Shown here piece by piece: positions 1 to 8,572 of a stretch of DNA of 41,053 bases; the first letter of the stretch is position 1; each line of letters starts with the position of its first letter. This DNA comes from Marinilabiliales bacterium (lineage in GTDB: Bacteria > Bacteroidota > Bacteroidia > Bacteroidales > BM520): the NCBI GenBank assembly GCA_002869405.1, contig PKSY01000121.1, positions 1 through 41,053 of the forward strand. Direction: 5' to 3'. A model generated the notes under the pieces. That model was not told the DNA's origin. It worked only from the letters and a program-made list of their open reading frames with translations, and did no database searches. The translations under genes and the position numbers were made by a program.

Positions 1-119
1 TACAAAAATGTTCGGACTACAAAAATGTTCGGGCTACAAAAATGTTCGGACTACAAAAATGTTCGGACTACAAAAATGCTCGGACTACAAAAATTATTGG
101 ACGTTAAAATGCTCGGGGG
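1..119. repeat. Tandem 17-bp repeat block (consensus TACAAAAATGTTCGGAC), six copies plus one degenerate copy, truncated by the window start
   Basis: Direct reading: tacaaaaatgttcggac | tacaaaaatgttcgggc | tacaaaaatgttcggac | tacaaaaatgttcggac | tacaaaaatgctcggac | tacaaaaattattggac | gttaaaatgctcggggg. Confidence 0.95.
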
Positions 120-285
120 TTATATTGCATCACATCGCCGATTGGATTGAATTACGATTCATCGTGATTTGGGATTATATCATATCATACCGCCCATATC
201 CACAATAAAAAATTACTCTCTGGACTATTCGATTATCCCAGACGCGATAAATCGAGTCTCTCCGGAACATGTCATTTGGCCTGGA

Positions 286-307
286 GAGCCACGATTCATC
301 GTGGCTC
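286..307. repeat. REP-like perfect hairpin GAGCCACGAT-TC-ATCGTGGCTC
   Basis: 10-bp perfect inverted repeat with a 2-nt loop. Related cores are at 154-165 (acgattcatcgt) and 245-254 (cgataaatcg). Confidence 0.8.
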
Positions 308-311
308 GGAC

Positions 312-396
312 TACAAAAATGCTCGGACTACAAAAATGTTCGGACTACAAAAATGCTCGGTCTACATAAATTTACGGACAGCAAAATTCCTCAAAC
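312..396. repeat. Second block of the same 17-bp repeat, three good copies then decaying copies
   Basis: tacaaaaatgctcggac (312-328), tacaaaaatgttcggac (329-345), tacaaaaatgctcggtc (346-362), tacataaatttacggac (363-379), agcaaaattcctcaaac (380-396). Confidence 0.92.
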
Positions 397-419
397 AACA
401 AAATTGAGCAAGATAAAAA

Positions 420-446
420 AACCCGACCGGAATTTCCGGACGGGTT
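420..446 (-). terminator. Rho-independent terminator of the DUF1015 gene
   Basis: AACCCG-a-CCGGAA / TTCCGG-a-CGGGTT hairpin; on the minus strand it is followed by TTTTTTT. Confidence 0.85.
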
Positions 447-468
447 AATATTTTAATAATCGGTATTT

Positions 469-1719
469 TTAATCCAATTCATGGATTACAAGCCCACTGC
501 GGAGTTTAGGCTCGAACCATGTGGTTTTGGGTGGCATGATGTTGCCGGTGTCTGCAATATCAATAAGCTGCTGCATTGAAACAGGGTACAGTGCAAAGGC
601 AGCTGCCATTTCACCGCTGTCAACGCGCTTACTTAACTCCCCAAGACCACGTATGCCTCCAACAAAATCAATGCGCTTGCTGGTGCGAAGGTCTTTAATA
701 TCAAGAAGTTTGTCGAGTACAAGATTTGACAGAATCGTAACATCAAGAACTCCAATGGGATCATTGTCGTCGTAGGTTCCCTCTTTTGCAGTCATCTTAT
801 ACCATTTCCCTTCAAGGTACATGCTGAACTGATGAAGCTCTTCAGGTTTATAAATTTCAGTTCCCATCTCTTCAACAACGAATGACTCGTTAAGCTTCTC
901 CATAAGCTCTGACGGAGTCATTCCGTTCAGATCTTTCACAACACGGTTGTAATCAATAATCTGAAGCTGGTCGTCCGGGAAATGTACGGCAAGAAAATAG
1001 TTGTATTCTTCCTCTCCGGTATGGTTTGGATTATTCTCTTTTTTCTCCAGGCCTACACGTGCAGCAGCTGCGGTACGATGATGACCGTCAGCTACATATG
1101 TTGCAGGAATCTCTTCCTTAAAAATGCGTGTAATCTCTGCAATTGTCGCATCATCTTCAATCACCCAGAAATGGTGACCAAAACCTTCATCCGCAGTAAA
1201 ATCATATACAGGTTCTTCATCACGGATAATATCATTTACTATTGCATCAATCTTATCATTCGCCGGATAAGTAAAGAACACAGGCTCAATGTTAGCATTA
1301 TTGCGACGTACATTAATCATACGGTCTTCTTCCTTTTCAGGGCGTGTTAGCTCATGCTTCTTAATTACTCCGTCGAGATAATCCTGAGTACTTGCGGCAG
1401 CAACCAATCCATACTGAGTACGTCCGTCCATGGTTTGTGCATAGATATAGTATTTTTCCTTCTCATCCTGCACAAGCCAGTTTTTATCTTTAAACATTTT
1501 ATAGTTGTCAACTGACTTCTGATAAACGGGTTCAGTATGCTCATCGATACCCGGCTCCAGGTCGATTTCTGCTTTCGTGATATGAAGGAGGGTATAAGGG
1601 TTGCCTTCTGCTTCAACACGTGCTTCCGCTGAATTTAATACATCATAAGGCCTTGCAGCTACTTTTTCTGCCAGTTCCATTGGAGGCCTCACACCTTTAA
1701 AAGGTTTAATAATTGCCAT
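469..1719 (-). CDS. DUF1015 family protein (ParB/SerK-like DGHHR motif)
   Basis: 416 aa; MAIIKPFKGVRP N-terminus and YVADGHHRTAAAARVG motif typical of DUF1015; downstream of serC-serA. Confidence 0.85.
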   Translation of the reverse strand: MAIIKPFKGVRPPMELAEKVAARPYDVLNSAEARVEAEGNPYTLLHITKAEIDLEPGIDEHTEPVYQKSVDNYKMFKDKNWLVQDEKEKYYIYAQTMDGRTQYGLVAAASTQDYLDGVIKKHELTRPEKEEDRMINVRRNNANIEPVFFTYPANDKIDAIVNDIIRDEEPVYDFTADEGFGHHFWVIEDDATIAEITRIFKEEIPATYVADGHHRTAAAARVGLEKKENNPNHTGEEEYNYFLAVHFPDDQLQIIDYNRVVKDLNGMTPSELMEKLNESFVVEEMGTEIYKPEELHQFSMYLEGKWYKMTAKEGTYDDNDPIGVLDVTILSNLVLDKLLDIKDLRTSKRIDFVGGIRGLGELSKRVDSGEMAAAFALYPVSMQQLIDIADTGNIMPPKTTWFEPKLRSGLVIHELD

Positions 1720-1809
1720 AACTATATTCTTATTGTGGGGTTATTTTTATATCCGTATGGGGAAACTCTTGTGTTTGCCCTTCATCCGGACAAACACACA
1801 GGTTTATCC

Positions 1810-2736
1810 CTACTTATTTACTTTAAACGTTACATCTCCTTTTTCAAAGAAATTGATAATCTGCTCTGCACCTGCAACTCCGGCATTAATATTTGCTTCT
1901 GCAGTTTGTGCACCCATCTTCTTGGGAGTGAAGAAAAAGCGACCTTCATATTTTTCAGCAAAAACATCTTTGCAATCAGGAGCAATGTCGCTGAGATATT
2001 TGAAATCAGGGCGTTCTTCCATAAGTTCGAGCAGGCTGTCCTCGTTAATTACCTCCTTACGGGCAGTGTTTACCAGCACTGCACCTTCGGGCATTGTTGA
2101 CAGGATAGCTTTACCGATTGATTTTTTGGTTTTATCATTTGCAGGAATATGCAGTGAAATATACTGACATGTCTTATAGAGCTCTTCCGCAGAATTCAGC
2201 GCAATAACACCATCAGCTTCGATAGCTGCTTTTTCTACGAATGGATCAAAAGCATATACTTCCATGCCAAAACCTGTGGCAATTCGTGCCAAATTCTTAC
2301 CAACATTACCATAGGCATGAATACCGACTTTTTTCTCTTTCAACTCTGTTCCTGACTTACCATTGAAACAACCACGGGCCATAAACACCATCATTCCCAG
2401 TGCCAGTTCAGCAACAGCATTGGAATTCTGTCCGGGAGTATTCATTGCCACAACATTATTATCAGTACATGCCTGAAGATCGATATTATCGTAACCGGCA
2501 CCTGCACGAACAATTACCTTCAGGTTTTTTGCTGCTTCAATAACTTCGCGGGTTGCTTTATCCGAACGGATGATCATTGCATCTGCATCAGCAACAGCTT
2601 TAAGTAACTGAGCTTTATCAGTATACTTTTCAAGAAGTGCTAATTCATAACCTGCAGCAGCATCAACGACATTCCTGATGGCATTCACAGCAGCTGGTGC
2701 AAAAGGCTTTTCAGTGGCTACTAATATTTTTTTCAT
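1810..2736 (-). CDS. serA: D-3-phosphoglycerate dehydrogenase, short form without an ACT domain
   Basis: 308 aa; VRAGAGYDNIDLQA, GIHAYGNVGKNLARIATGFGMEVYAFDPF Rossmann motif; adjacent to serC. Confidence 0.88.
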   Translation of the reverse strand: MKKILVATEKPFAPAAVNAIRNVVDAAAGYELALLEKYTDKAQLLKAVADADAMIIRSDKATREVIEAAKNLKVIVRAGAGYDNIDLQACTDNNVVAMNTPGQNSNAVAELALGMMVFMARGCFNGKSGTELKEKKVGIHAYGNVGKNLARIATGFGMEVYAFDPFVEKAAIEADGVIALNSAEELYKTCQYISLHIPANDKTKKSIGKAILSTMPEGAVLVNTARKEVINEDSLLELMEERPDFKYLSDIAPDCKDVFAEKYEGRFFFTPKKMGAQTAEANINAGVAGAEQIINFFEKGDVTFKVNK

Positions 2737-2770
2737 AATTAAGTTTTTTTGTGGGTTTAATAAAAATGAA

Positions 2771-2813
2771 AATGAAGACTCAGGCAGTATTATTCCTACT
2801 GTGAGTCTTCATT
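2771..2813 (-). terminator. Long hairpin between serC and serA (terminator or attenuator)
   Basis: aatgaagactca...cagta-ttattcc-tactg...tgagtcttcatt inverted repeat with a weak T-rich tail on the minus strand. Confidence 0.55.
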
Positions 2814-2836
2814 GTATTTTTCATAAGAATTCAATC

Positions 2837-3916
2837 TTATTTATTTTTTGCTTCGAACTCCCTGAGTACTGAAACAAGTGCTTCTACGCTCTCTTTTTCA
2901 AGCGCATTATAGCAGCTTGCGCGGAAACCGCCAACACTTCTGTGACCTTTGATACCTGAAATATTATTTTCTGTAGCGAAAGCCAGAAGATCAGCCTGGA
3001 GATGCTCATATTTTTCTTCCATTACAAAACAGATATTCATTAAAGAACGATCCTCTTTGGCAACTGTACCTTTAAACATCTCGCTGTTGTCAATGTAGTT
3101 GTAAAGGAGGTCTGCTTTTTCAATTGCTCTTCGCTGCATCTCTTTTACACCACCTTGTGATTTGACCCACTTCAGGGTTTCGCCAACAACAAAAATGTTC
3201 ATTGCAGGAGGAGTGTTAAACATTGAACCTTTACTCACGTGAGTGCTGTATTTTAGCATCGTTGGAATAGGACGGTCAACAACTTTATCCAGCATTTCAT
3301 CCTTAATGATTACGAATGTAACACCTGCAGGCCCGAGGTTTTTCTGCGCTCCGCCATAGATCATTGCATACTTACTGACGTCAACCGGACGGCTCATAAT
3401 GTCAGAAGACATGTCTGCAATCAATGGAACAGGTGAATCATAATCTTCATGAATCTCTGTTCCTTTAATAGTGTTGTTGGTTGTGATGTGGAAAAAATCT
3501 GCATCGGCAGGAATCTCATACCCTTTAGGAATGTAAGAGAAATTCTTGTCTTCCGAAGAACCAACCAATGCAACTTTCTCTTTACCGTATAATTCTGCCT
3601 CTTTTATCGCTTTTGTCGACCATGTGCCGGTATTCAGGTAAGCCCCTTTCTTGTTAAGGAAATTTGCAGCAATCATTGCAAACTGTGTACTCGCTCCACC
3701 ACCAAGGAATAGTACAGAATAACCTTCAGGGACACCCAGGAGCTCTTTCATGAGATCTACGGTTTCATCCATAATTGCCTGGAATTCTTTACTCCTGTGA
3801 CTTACTTCCATGATTGACATGCCAATGCCATTAAGGTCAAGTACTGCTTTTGCTGTGTTTTCGCGTGCAGGGTCAGAAAGGATACAAGGACCTGCATTAA
3901 AGATATGCTTTCTCAT
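2837..3916 (-). CDS. serC: Phosphoserine aminotransferase
   Basis: 359 aa; [41 protein letters not shown]-lysine motif. Confidence 0.95.
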   Translation of the reverse strand: MRKHIFNAGPCILSDPARENTAKAVLDLNGIGMSIMEVSHRSKEFQAIMDETVDLMKELLGVPEGYSVLFLGGGASTQFAMIAANFLNKKGAYLNTGTWSTKAIKEAELYGKEKVALVGSSEDKNFSYIPKGYEIPADADFFHITTNNTIKGTEIHEDYDSPVPLIADMSSDIMSRPVDVSKYAMIYGGAQKNLGPAGVTFVIIKDEMLDKVVDRPIPTMLKYSTHVSKGSMFNTPPAMNIFVVGETLKWVKSQGGVKEMQRRAIEKADLLYNYIDNSEMFKGTVAKEDRSLMNICFVMEEKYEHLQADLLAFATENNISGIKGHRSVGGFRASCYNALEKESVEALVSVLREFEAKNK

Positions 3917-4128
3917 AGCGATAAATATTTAGGTTTATACGTTTATTGTTACATATTGATTTGTATTGCAAATGTATAATATTTTTTAGATGCGCATGCC
4001 TTTATTTACCTCTTAGATACTAAATAATTCATATGAAAACTTATGGGATGATATGTTATAAGTTTTAGCTTTGTAACAAACAGGCTATAATTGCGTTTTT
4101 GCTCAGGTATATCATTAAATCATACAAA

Positions 4129-5697
4129 ATGAAAAAACAAATACTATTTACACTGTTTATTGCTATTTTCAGCATCTTATCTGTTGCACAACAGCCAATT
4201 ACACAAAAAGAAGTAAGGAAAGTAGTTGAAGATGCCATGGAGCAGTTTGATGTTCCCGGAATAGCAGTAGCGATTGTTAAAGATGGAGAAATAGTGCTTG
4301 AAGAAGGCTATGGAGTCCGATCTTTAAAAAACAATAAACCCATGAATGAACACACGCTTTTTGGTGTGGCCTCCAACAGCAAGGCATTTACCGGTGCAGC
4401 GCTTGGATTGCTTGTCGAGGAAGGATTGCTGGACTGGGATGATAAAGTTGTGGATTATATTCCCGAATTCAGGCTCTATGACCCATATGTAACCATGGAC
4501 TTTACTATTCGTGACCTTCTGACGCACAGAAGTGGCCTGCCATTGGGTGCCGGTGATCTTATGATTTTTCCCGACGGCCATGATTTTACTACCGAAGATA
4601 TAATTCATAACCTAAGGTATCTTAAACAATCTTCTCCTTTCCGGTCTAAATTTGATTATGATAACCTGTTATACATTGTGGCGGGAGAGGTGCTTCACAG
4701 AATTACCGGACTTACCTGGGCCGAATTTGTGGAGAAAAATATCATGCAGCCGTTGCAAATGGAGAATAGCGCAGGAAACTATTCGCGTCTTAAGGACAGA
4801 TCAAATATTATTGATGCCCATGCCCCCGTCAACGGAGAGGTAGTGCCAATTGAACGTTACAAGAGTAATATTATGGATCCTGCCGGCGGGATTTACAGTT
4901 CGGTGCACGACATGGCTCTATGGTGCAGGATGTGGCTTGATAATGGCATCTATATTATAGATAATGACACGCTTACACTTCTTAAAGAAGAAACAATAAG
5001 AGAGATTACAACTCCCGTGACACCACTGCCGGCAAGCAGTTACGAAGGATTTATAAATAATTTCAGCGGTTATGGACTTGGGTGGTTTCTCAGAGATGTA
5101 AACGGTCATTTTCTTATGACTCATACGGGTGGTTTGAGTGGAATGGTAACTCAGGTAACGATGATTCCTGATCTTGAGCTGGCAATCATCGTGCTTACAA
5201 ACCAGCAGAGTGGACTGGCTTTCTATTCAGTAACCAACACAATCATGGAAGCCTATCTGGGGTTGGAAATCACAGACTGGGTTTCAAACTACAAAAAACG
5301 TGAAACCCGGTATAAAGAATATGTTGATGCAATGGTTGGAAAGATTTGGGATGAAATTAACACACAATTGGAAAATAATGCTTCCGAAGTTGATGTGACT
5401 GCATATACCGGAACTTATCAGGATGACTGGTTTGGCCAGGTAAGTATTGAACAGGAAAATGATAAATTACGGTTCATTGCACAGCGGTCATCAGCGCTAA
5501 AAGGAGATGTCTTTTACTATAAAGCGAATACATTTGTAGTAAAATGGGATGATCGAAGCCTCGATGCTGATGCCTTCATGATTTTTGAACTCGATAAAGA
5601 TGGAAATGCTGTGGGTTTAAAAATGGAAGCTGTCAGCCCCATGACAGATTTTAGCTACGACTTCCATGATCTGGATCTTCGCAGAGCTGATCCTTAA
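4129..5697 (+). CDS. Secreted serine hydrolase (class C beta-lactamase-like/AmpC family) with a DUF3471-like C-terminal domain
   Basis: Signal peptide MKKQILFTLFIAIFSILSVAQQ; catalytic GVASNSKAFTG (SxxK), YDN, HTGG motifs. ATG at 4129 preferred over the ORF start at 4099. Confidence 0.88.
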   Translation: MKKQILFTLFIAIFSILSVAQQPITQKEVRKVVEDAMEQFDVPGIAVAIVKDGEIVLEEGYGVRSLKNNKPMNEHTLFGVASNSKAFTGAALGLLVEEGLLDWDDKVVDYIPEFRLYDPYVTMDFTIRDLLTHRSGLPLGAGDLMIFPDGHDFTTEDIIHNLRYLKQSSPFRSKFDYDNLLYIVAGEVLHRITGLTWAEFVEKNIMQPLQMENSAGNYSRLKDRSNIIDAHAPVNGEVVPIERYKSNIMDPAGGIYSSVHDMALWCRMWLDNGIYIIDNDTLTLLKEETIREITTPVTPLPASSYEGFINNFSGYGLGWFLRDVNGHFLMTHTGGLSGMVTQVTMIPDLELAIIVLTNQQSGLAFYSVTNTIMEAYLGLEITDWVSNYKKRETRYKEYVDAMVGKIWDEINTQLENNASEVDVTAYTGTYQDDWFGQVSIEQENDKLRFIAQRSSALKGDVFYYKANTFVVKWDDRSLDADAFMIFELDKDGNAVGLKMEAVSPMTDFSYDFHDLDLRRADP

Positions 5698-5724
5698 GAT
5701 TAAAATACACAAAGCATTAATATA

Positions 5725-5761
5725 ACAAGAGCGCAAGGGGAAAACTCCTTTGCGCTCTTGT
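5725..5761. terminator. Bidirectional terminator between convergent genes
   Basis: ACAAGAGCGCAAgg...cctTTGCGCTCTTGT hairpin between the + stop at 5697 and the - stop at 5797. Confidence 0.75.
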
Positions 5762-5771
5762 ACATTTTCTT

Positions 5772-5792
5772 TGCGCCTCTGCGCCTTTGCGG
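5772..5792. repeat. Short tandem repeat TTGCGCCTCTGCGCCTTTGCGG (9-bp unit TGCGCCTYT)
   Basis: Direct reading at 5769-5792: ctttgcgcctctgcgcctttgcgg. Confidence 0.7.
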
Positions 5793-5796
5793 TTTA

Positions 5797-6294
5797 TTAG
5801 AATGGCCAGAAACTATTGTCATTCCAGACCTTCTCCTTCAACTCCTGATCAAGTTTAAATAATACCTGATGATGACCTCTTTCCCAATCGGCCAGCCAAT
5901 TGTAGAATTTTTTCTCTTCAGGATCTGTCGCTTCTTTCGAACGCCCGTCATAGAGGGCAATTGCCTTGTTCTCCATTTCGATTGCTGAGGCTATGGCAGC
6001 AGCTTCAAAACTGGCGGCGTTAATCTTATCCGCCATCTTTTCAGAGAGTACCTCATCGGCAATAGTCGAATCAGCAGGAACTTCCATGTCAGCGAACTTT
6101 CCGCCTTCCTCGTAACTCTTATATTGCTTTGCCAAAAACTTCACATGCTCGGTCTCTTCTTCAGCCATTGCTGTAAAAATATGCTTTACGTCCGGATCAT
6201 CGCTTTTTTCAGCTGCAGTAGTGTAAAATGCTTTACCTCTTTTCTCAAGAAGAATCGCCTGCTTAAGAATCTCTAATGTCTTTGTGGTTTCCAT
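5797..6294 (-). CDS. Rubrerythrin/ferritin-like diiron protein
   Basis: 165 aa; ExxxxxFYTTAAEKSDDPDVKHIFTAMAEEETEHVKFL four-helix diiron motifs; no C-terminal rubredoxin cysteines. Confidence 0.85.
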   Translation of the reverse strand: METTKTLEILKQAILLEKRGKAFYTTAAEKSDDPDVKHIFTAMAEEETEHVKFLAKQYKSYEEGGKFADMEVPADSTIADEVLSEKMADKINAASFEAAAIASAIEMENKAIALYDGRSKEATDPEEKKFYNWLADWERGHHQVLFKLDQELKEKVWNDNSFWPF

Positions 6295-6353
6295 AGTTTA
6301 TTTGTTGGGTTATTATGTTTTTCAGTACCCTAACAAAATCAAATTAAATAAGT

Positions 6354-8417
6354 TTAAAGCGGAAACAATGCAATTGCAAAACCACCGCCTTCTGCTAAAT
6401 GAATTTTCAATATATCTTCTGAATCTATATCAAGTTCTTCAATTATATACTCTTCCGGATTATCATCCCAATGTGCGTCAACCCCGTCCCGGTATATTTC
6501 AGCCCTGAATTTCTTCCCTTCCGGCAGAAAATCAAAATTAATCTCCATATCACGACTTATTTCATTGGTGATACCACCTACAAACCAGCGCTCTCCATCC
6601 CGTTCCTGACGGGCAATTGTTACAAATTCCCCCACTTCGCCATTTAATACAATTGATTTTTCCCAGTCAACAGCGACATCCTCAATAAATTTGAATGCAG
6701 GATGACCTTTGTAATTGTAGATCAGGTCAGCAGCCATTTGTATTGGGCTGTAAATAACAACATAAAGAGCCAGCTGATGCGCCAGGGTTGTGTTTATTTG
6801 ATTATCGGGCCGATACGGATTGAGCTTCATATCAAAGATTCCCGGGGTAAAATCGATTGGGCCTGCAAGCATGCGAGCAAAAGCAACGGTGGGCAAGTGG
6901 GAGGGGGGATTGCCGCCGTCTTCAGCCCAGGCATTGAACTCCTGTCCGCGTAAACCTTCTCTGGCAATAGCATTAGGGTAAGTTCTCCGCTTTCCTGTGG
7001 CCTTAATGGGTTCATGTGCATTGATGGCCACCTGATACTCCAGTCCTTTCTCCAAAACCATGTGGTAATGGTTAACCATATATTGTCCGTGATGAAACTC
7101 TCCCTTAGGAAGAATTTTCCCTACATAACCCGTTTTTACCGAATGAATTCCCAGTTCATTCATGAGACTGAATGCGGTGTCGATCTGCTTCGAATAGGTC
7201 TCAGTGGCAGCACTGGTTTCGTGATGCATAATCAGTTCCACTCCCTTTTCTTTTCCATATCTGACCACTTCAGATAAATCATAATCAGGATATGGAGTTA
7301 CAAAGTCAAATACACCTTCCCGGTCTTCAAATCCTATCCAATGCTCCCAGCCGTTATTCCAGCCCTCAACCAATACACCACCAAAGCCATGTTCAGCAGC
7401 AAAATCCATCAGCTCTTTCGTGTATTCCGTTGTTGCACCATGATTTCCGCTGGCATAATCCCAGGTTCTGCGATTCAGGTGCATGTCCCACCAGATACCT
7501 ATATATTTCATGGGTCGAATCCATTCCGTATCATCAATAACAGAAGGCTCATTCAGATTTATAATAAGATTGGATTCAATCAAACCACCGGCTTCCTCTG
7601 AAACCTGAATTGTTCTCCACGGTGTTTCAAACGGCGTAGTGCGCTTTACTTTATATGTATGATTTTCGCTTCCAACAAGGCAACTCACAAAACCATTTTT
7701 TGCGGCATTCAACATCAAAGTCATGCCTGAATAATCAGTTAAATCAGCTTCATGGATACTGATATGTGTTCCGGCAGGAGTAATCATGGTGACCGGTGTT
7801 GCAACAGCATTATTAGGAATATAGGTTTGTGCCAAATTCAGATTTGTGTACTTAAAGGCATCAATTTCAGAAACTTTTGATTTTGTGTAAAGATGCTCAT
7901 AAATATCCCAGTCTCCGGGAATCCAGAATGCAGTATTATCACCGGGGAAGTTAAATGCGGTATTCTCTTCATTAATAAGAACTTCATTGAGATTTTCCTG
8001 CTCAGGAAACAGATACCTGAAGCCAACACCATCATCGAAGGCTTTTACCTCGATGCTAAATTTCCGAAATGGTTCCACCGTTTCTTCAATATCGGCAATC
8101 ATACGATTATAAACTTCATCAACTACTCTGTTCTCTCCCCATGGCATATCCCAGCTTCCGGCATAGGAATCCATATGAATATTGACAATTTTTAGCTTTT
8201 CCAGCACAGGCATCCCGTCAAGATCAAACGATATTTGTGATGGCGAAATAATTACCTCATCCTTATACTGAACTGAATATGACAGAGTCCCGGATTCATC
8301 CATTAATGAAAATTTTAAATCTGCAGAAGGAGAAAGAACCTCGCAGTTTTTTAGGTTATTACATGCTGCAATTCCAACTAATATTATTGCCATAAGAAGA
8401 CTAATTCTGGTTTTCAT
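6354..8417 (-). CDS. Glycoside hydrolase family 97 protein (SusB-like alpha-glucosidase/galactosidase)
   Basis: 687 aa; lipoprotein-type signal (GIAAC), GH97 N-domain, GIWWDMHLNRRTWDY, INAHEPIKATGKRRTYPN, REGLRGQEFNAW, AGPIDFTPGIFD. Confidence 0.92.
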   Translation of the reverse strand: MKTRISLLMAIILVGIAACNNLKNCEVLSPSADLKFSLMDESGTLSYSVQYKDEVIISPSQISFDLDGMPVLEKLKIVNIHMDSYAGSWDMPWGENRVVDEVYNRMIADIEETVEPFRKFSIEVKAFDDGVGFRYLFPEQENLNEVLINEENTAFNFPGDNTAFWIPGDWDIYEHLYTKSKVSEIDAFKYTNLNLAQTYIPNNAVATPVTMITPAGTHISIHEADLTDYSGMTLMLNAAKNGFVSCLVGSENHTYKVKRTTPFETPWRTIQVSEEAGGLIESNLIINLNEPSVIDDTEWIRPMKYIGIWWDMHLNRRTWDYASGNHGATTEYTKELMDFAAEHGFGGVLVEGWNNGWEHWIGFEDREGVFDFVTPYPDYDLSEVVRYGKEKGVELIMHHETSAATETYSKQIDTAFSLMNELGIHSVKTGYVGKILPKGEFHHGQYMVNHYHMVLEKGLEYQVAINAHEPIKATGKRRTYPNAIAREGLRGQEFNAWAEDGGNPPSHLPTVAFARMLAGPIDFTPGIFDMKLNPYRPDNQINTTLAHQLALYVVIYSPIQMAADLIYNYKGHPAFKFIEDVAVDWEKSIVLNGEVGEFVTIARQERDGERWFVGGITNEISRDMEINFDFLPEGKKFRAEIYRDGVDAHWDDNPEEYIIEELDIDSEDILKIHLAEGGGFAIALFPL

Positions 8418-8497
8418 AGCTGTGATAGTTTGTTTTTAAAACGCTAAGATATGAAATCCATCCCGATTGATAAGAAATTAAAACTCAATCATATTTC

Positions 8498-8528
8498 TTT
8501 GGTTTTTTAATCATTTGTTATAAATTTG
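8498..8528 (+). promoter_or_regulatory. Bacteroidota-type promoter (TTTG-N19-TAAATTTG) for the DUF3857 pair
   Basis: TTTG at 8498-8501, 19-nt spacer, TAAATTTG at 8521-8528; matches -33/-7 consensus TTTG...TAnnTTTG. Confidence 0.75.
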
Positions 8529-8572
8529 GCTGCCAGAAAAACCAGACTAATTTCTATCAAAAAATTATTAAT

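Noticed and set aside
8-369. ORFs 8..208 and 169..369 (+)
   Set aside because: They are built from the 17-bp tandem repeats and palindromic spacer; composition and repeat content indicate non-coding DNA.
1-396. Possible CRISPR array
   Set aside because: The 17-bp units are contiguous with no unique 30-40 bp spacers, and no cas genes are present.
982-1350. 122-aa plus ORF opposite DUF1015
   Set aside because: Overlaps a well-supported CDS and shows no domain features.
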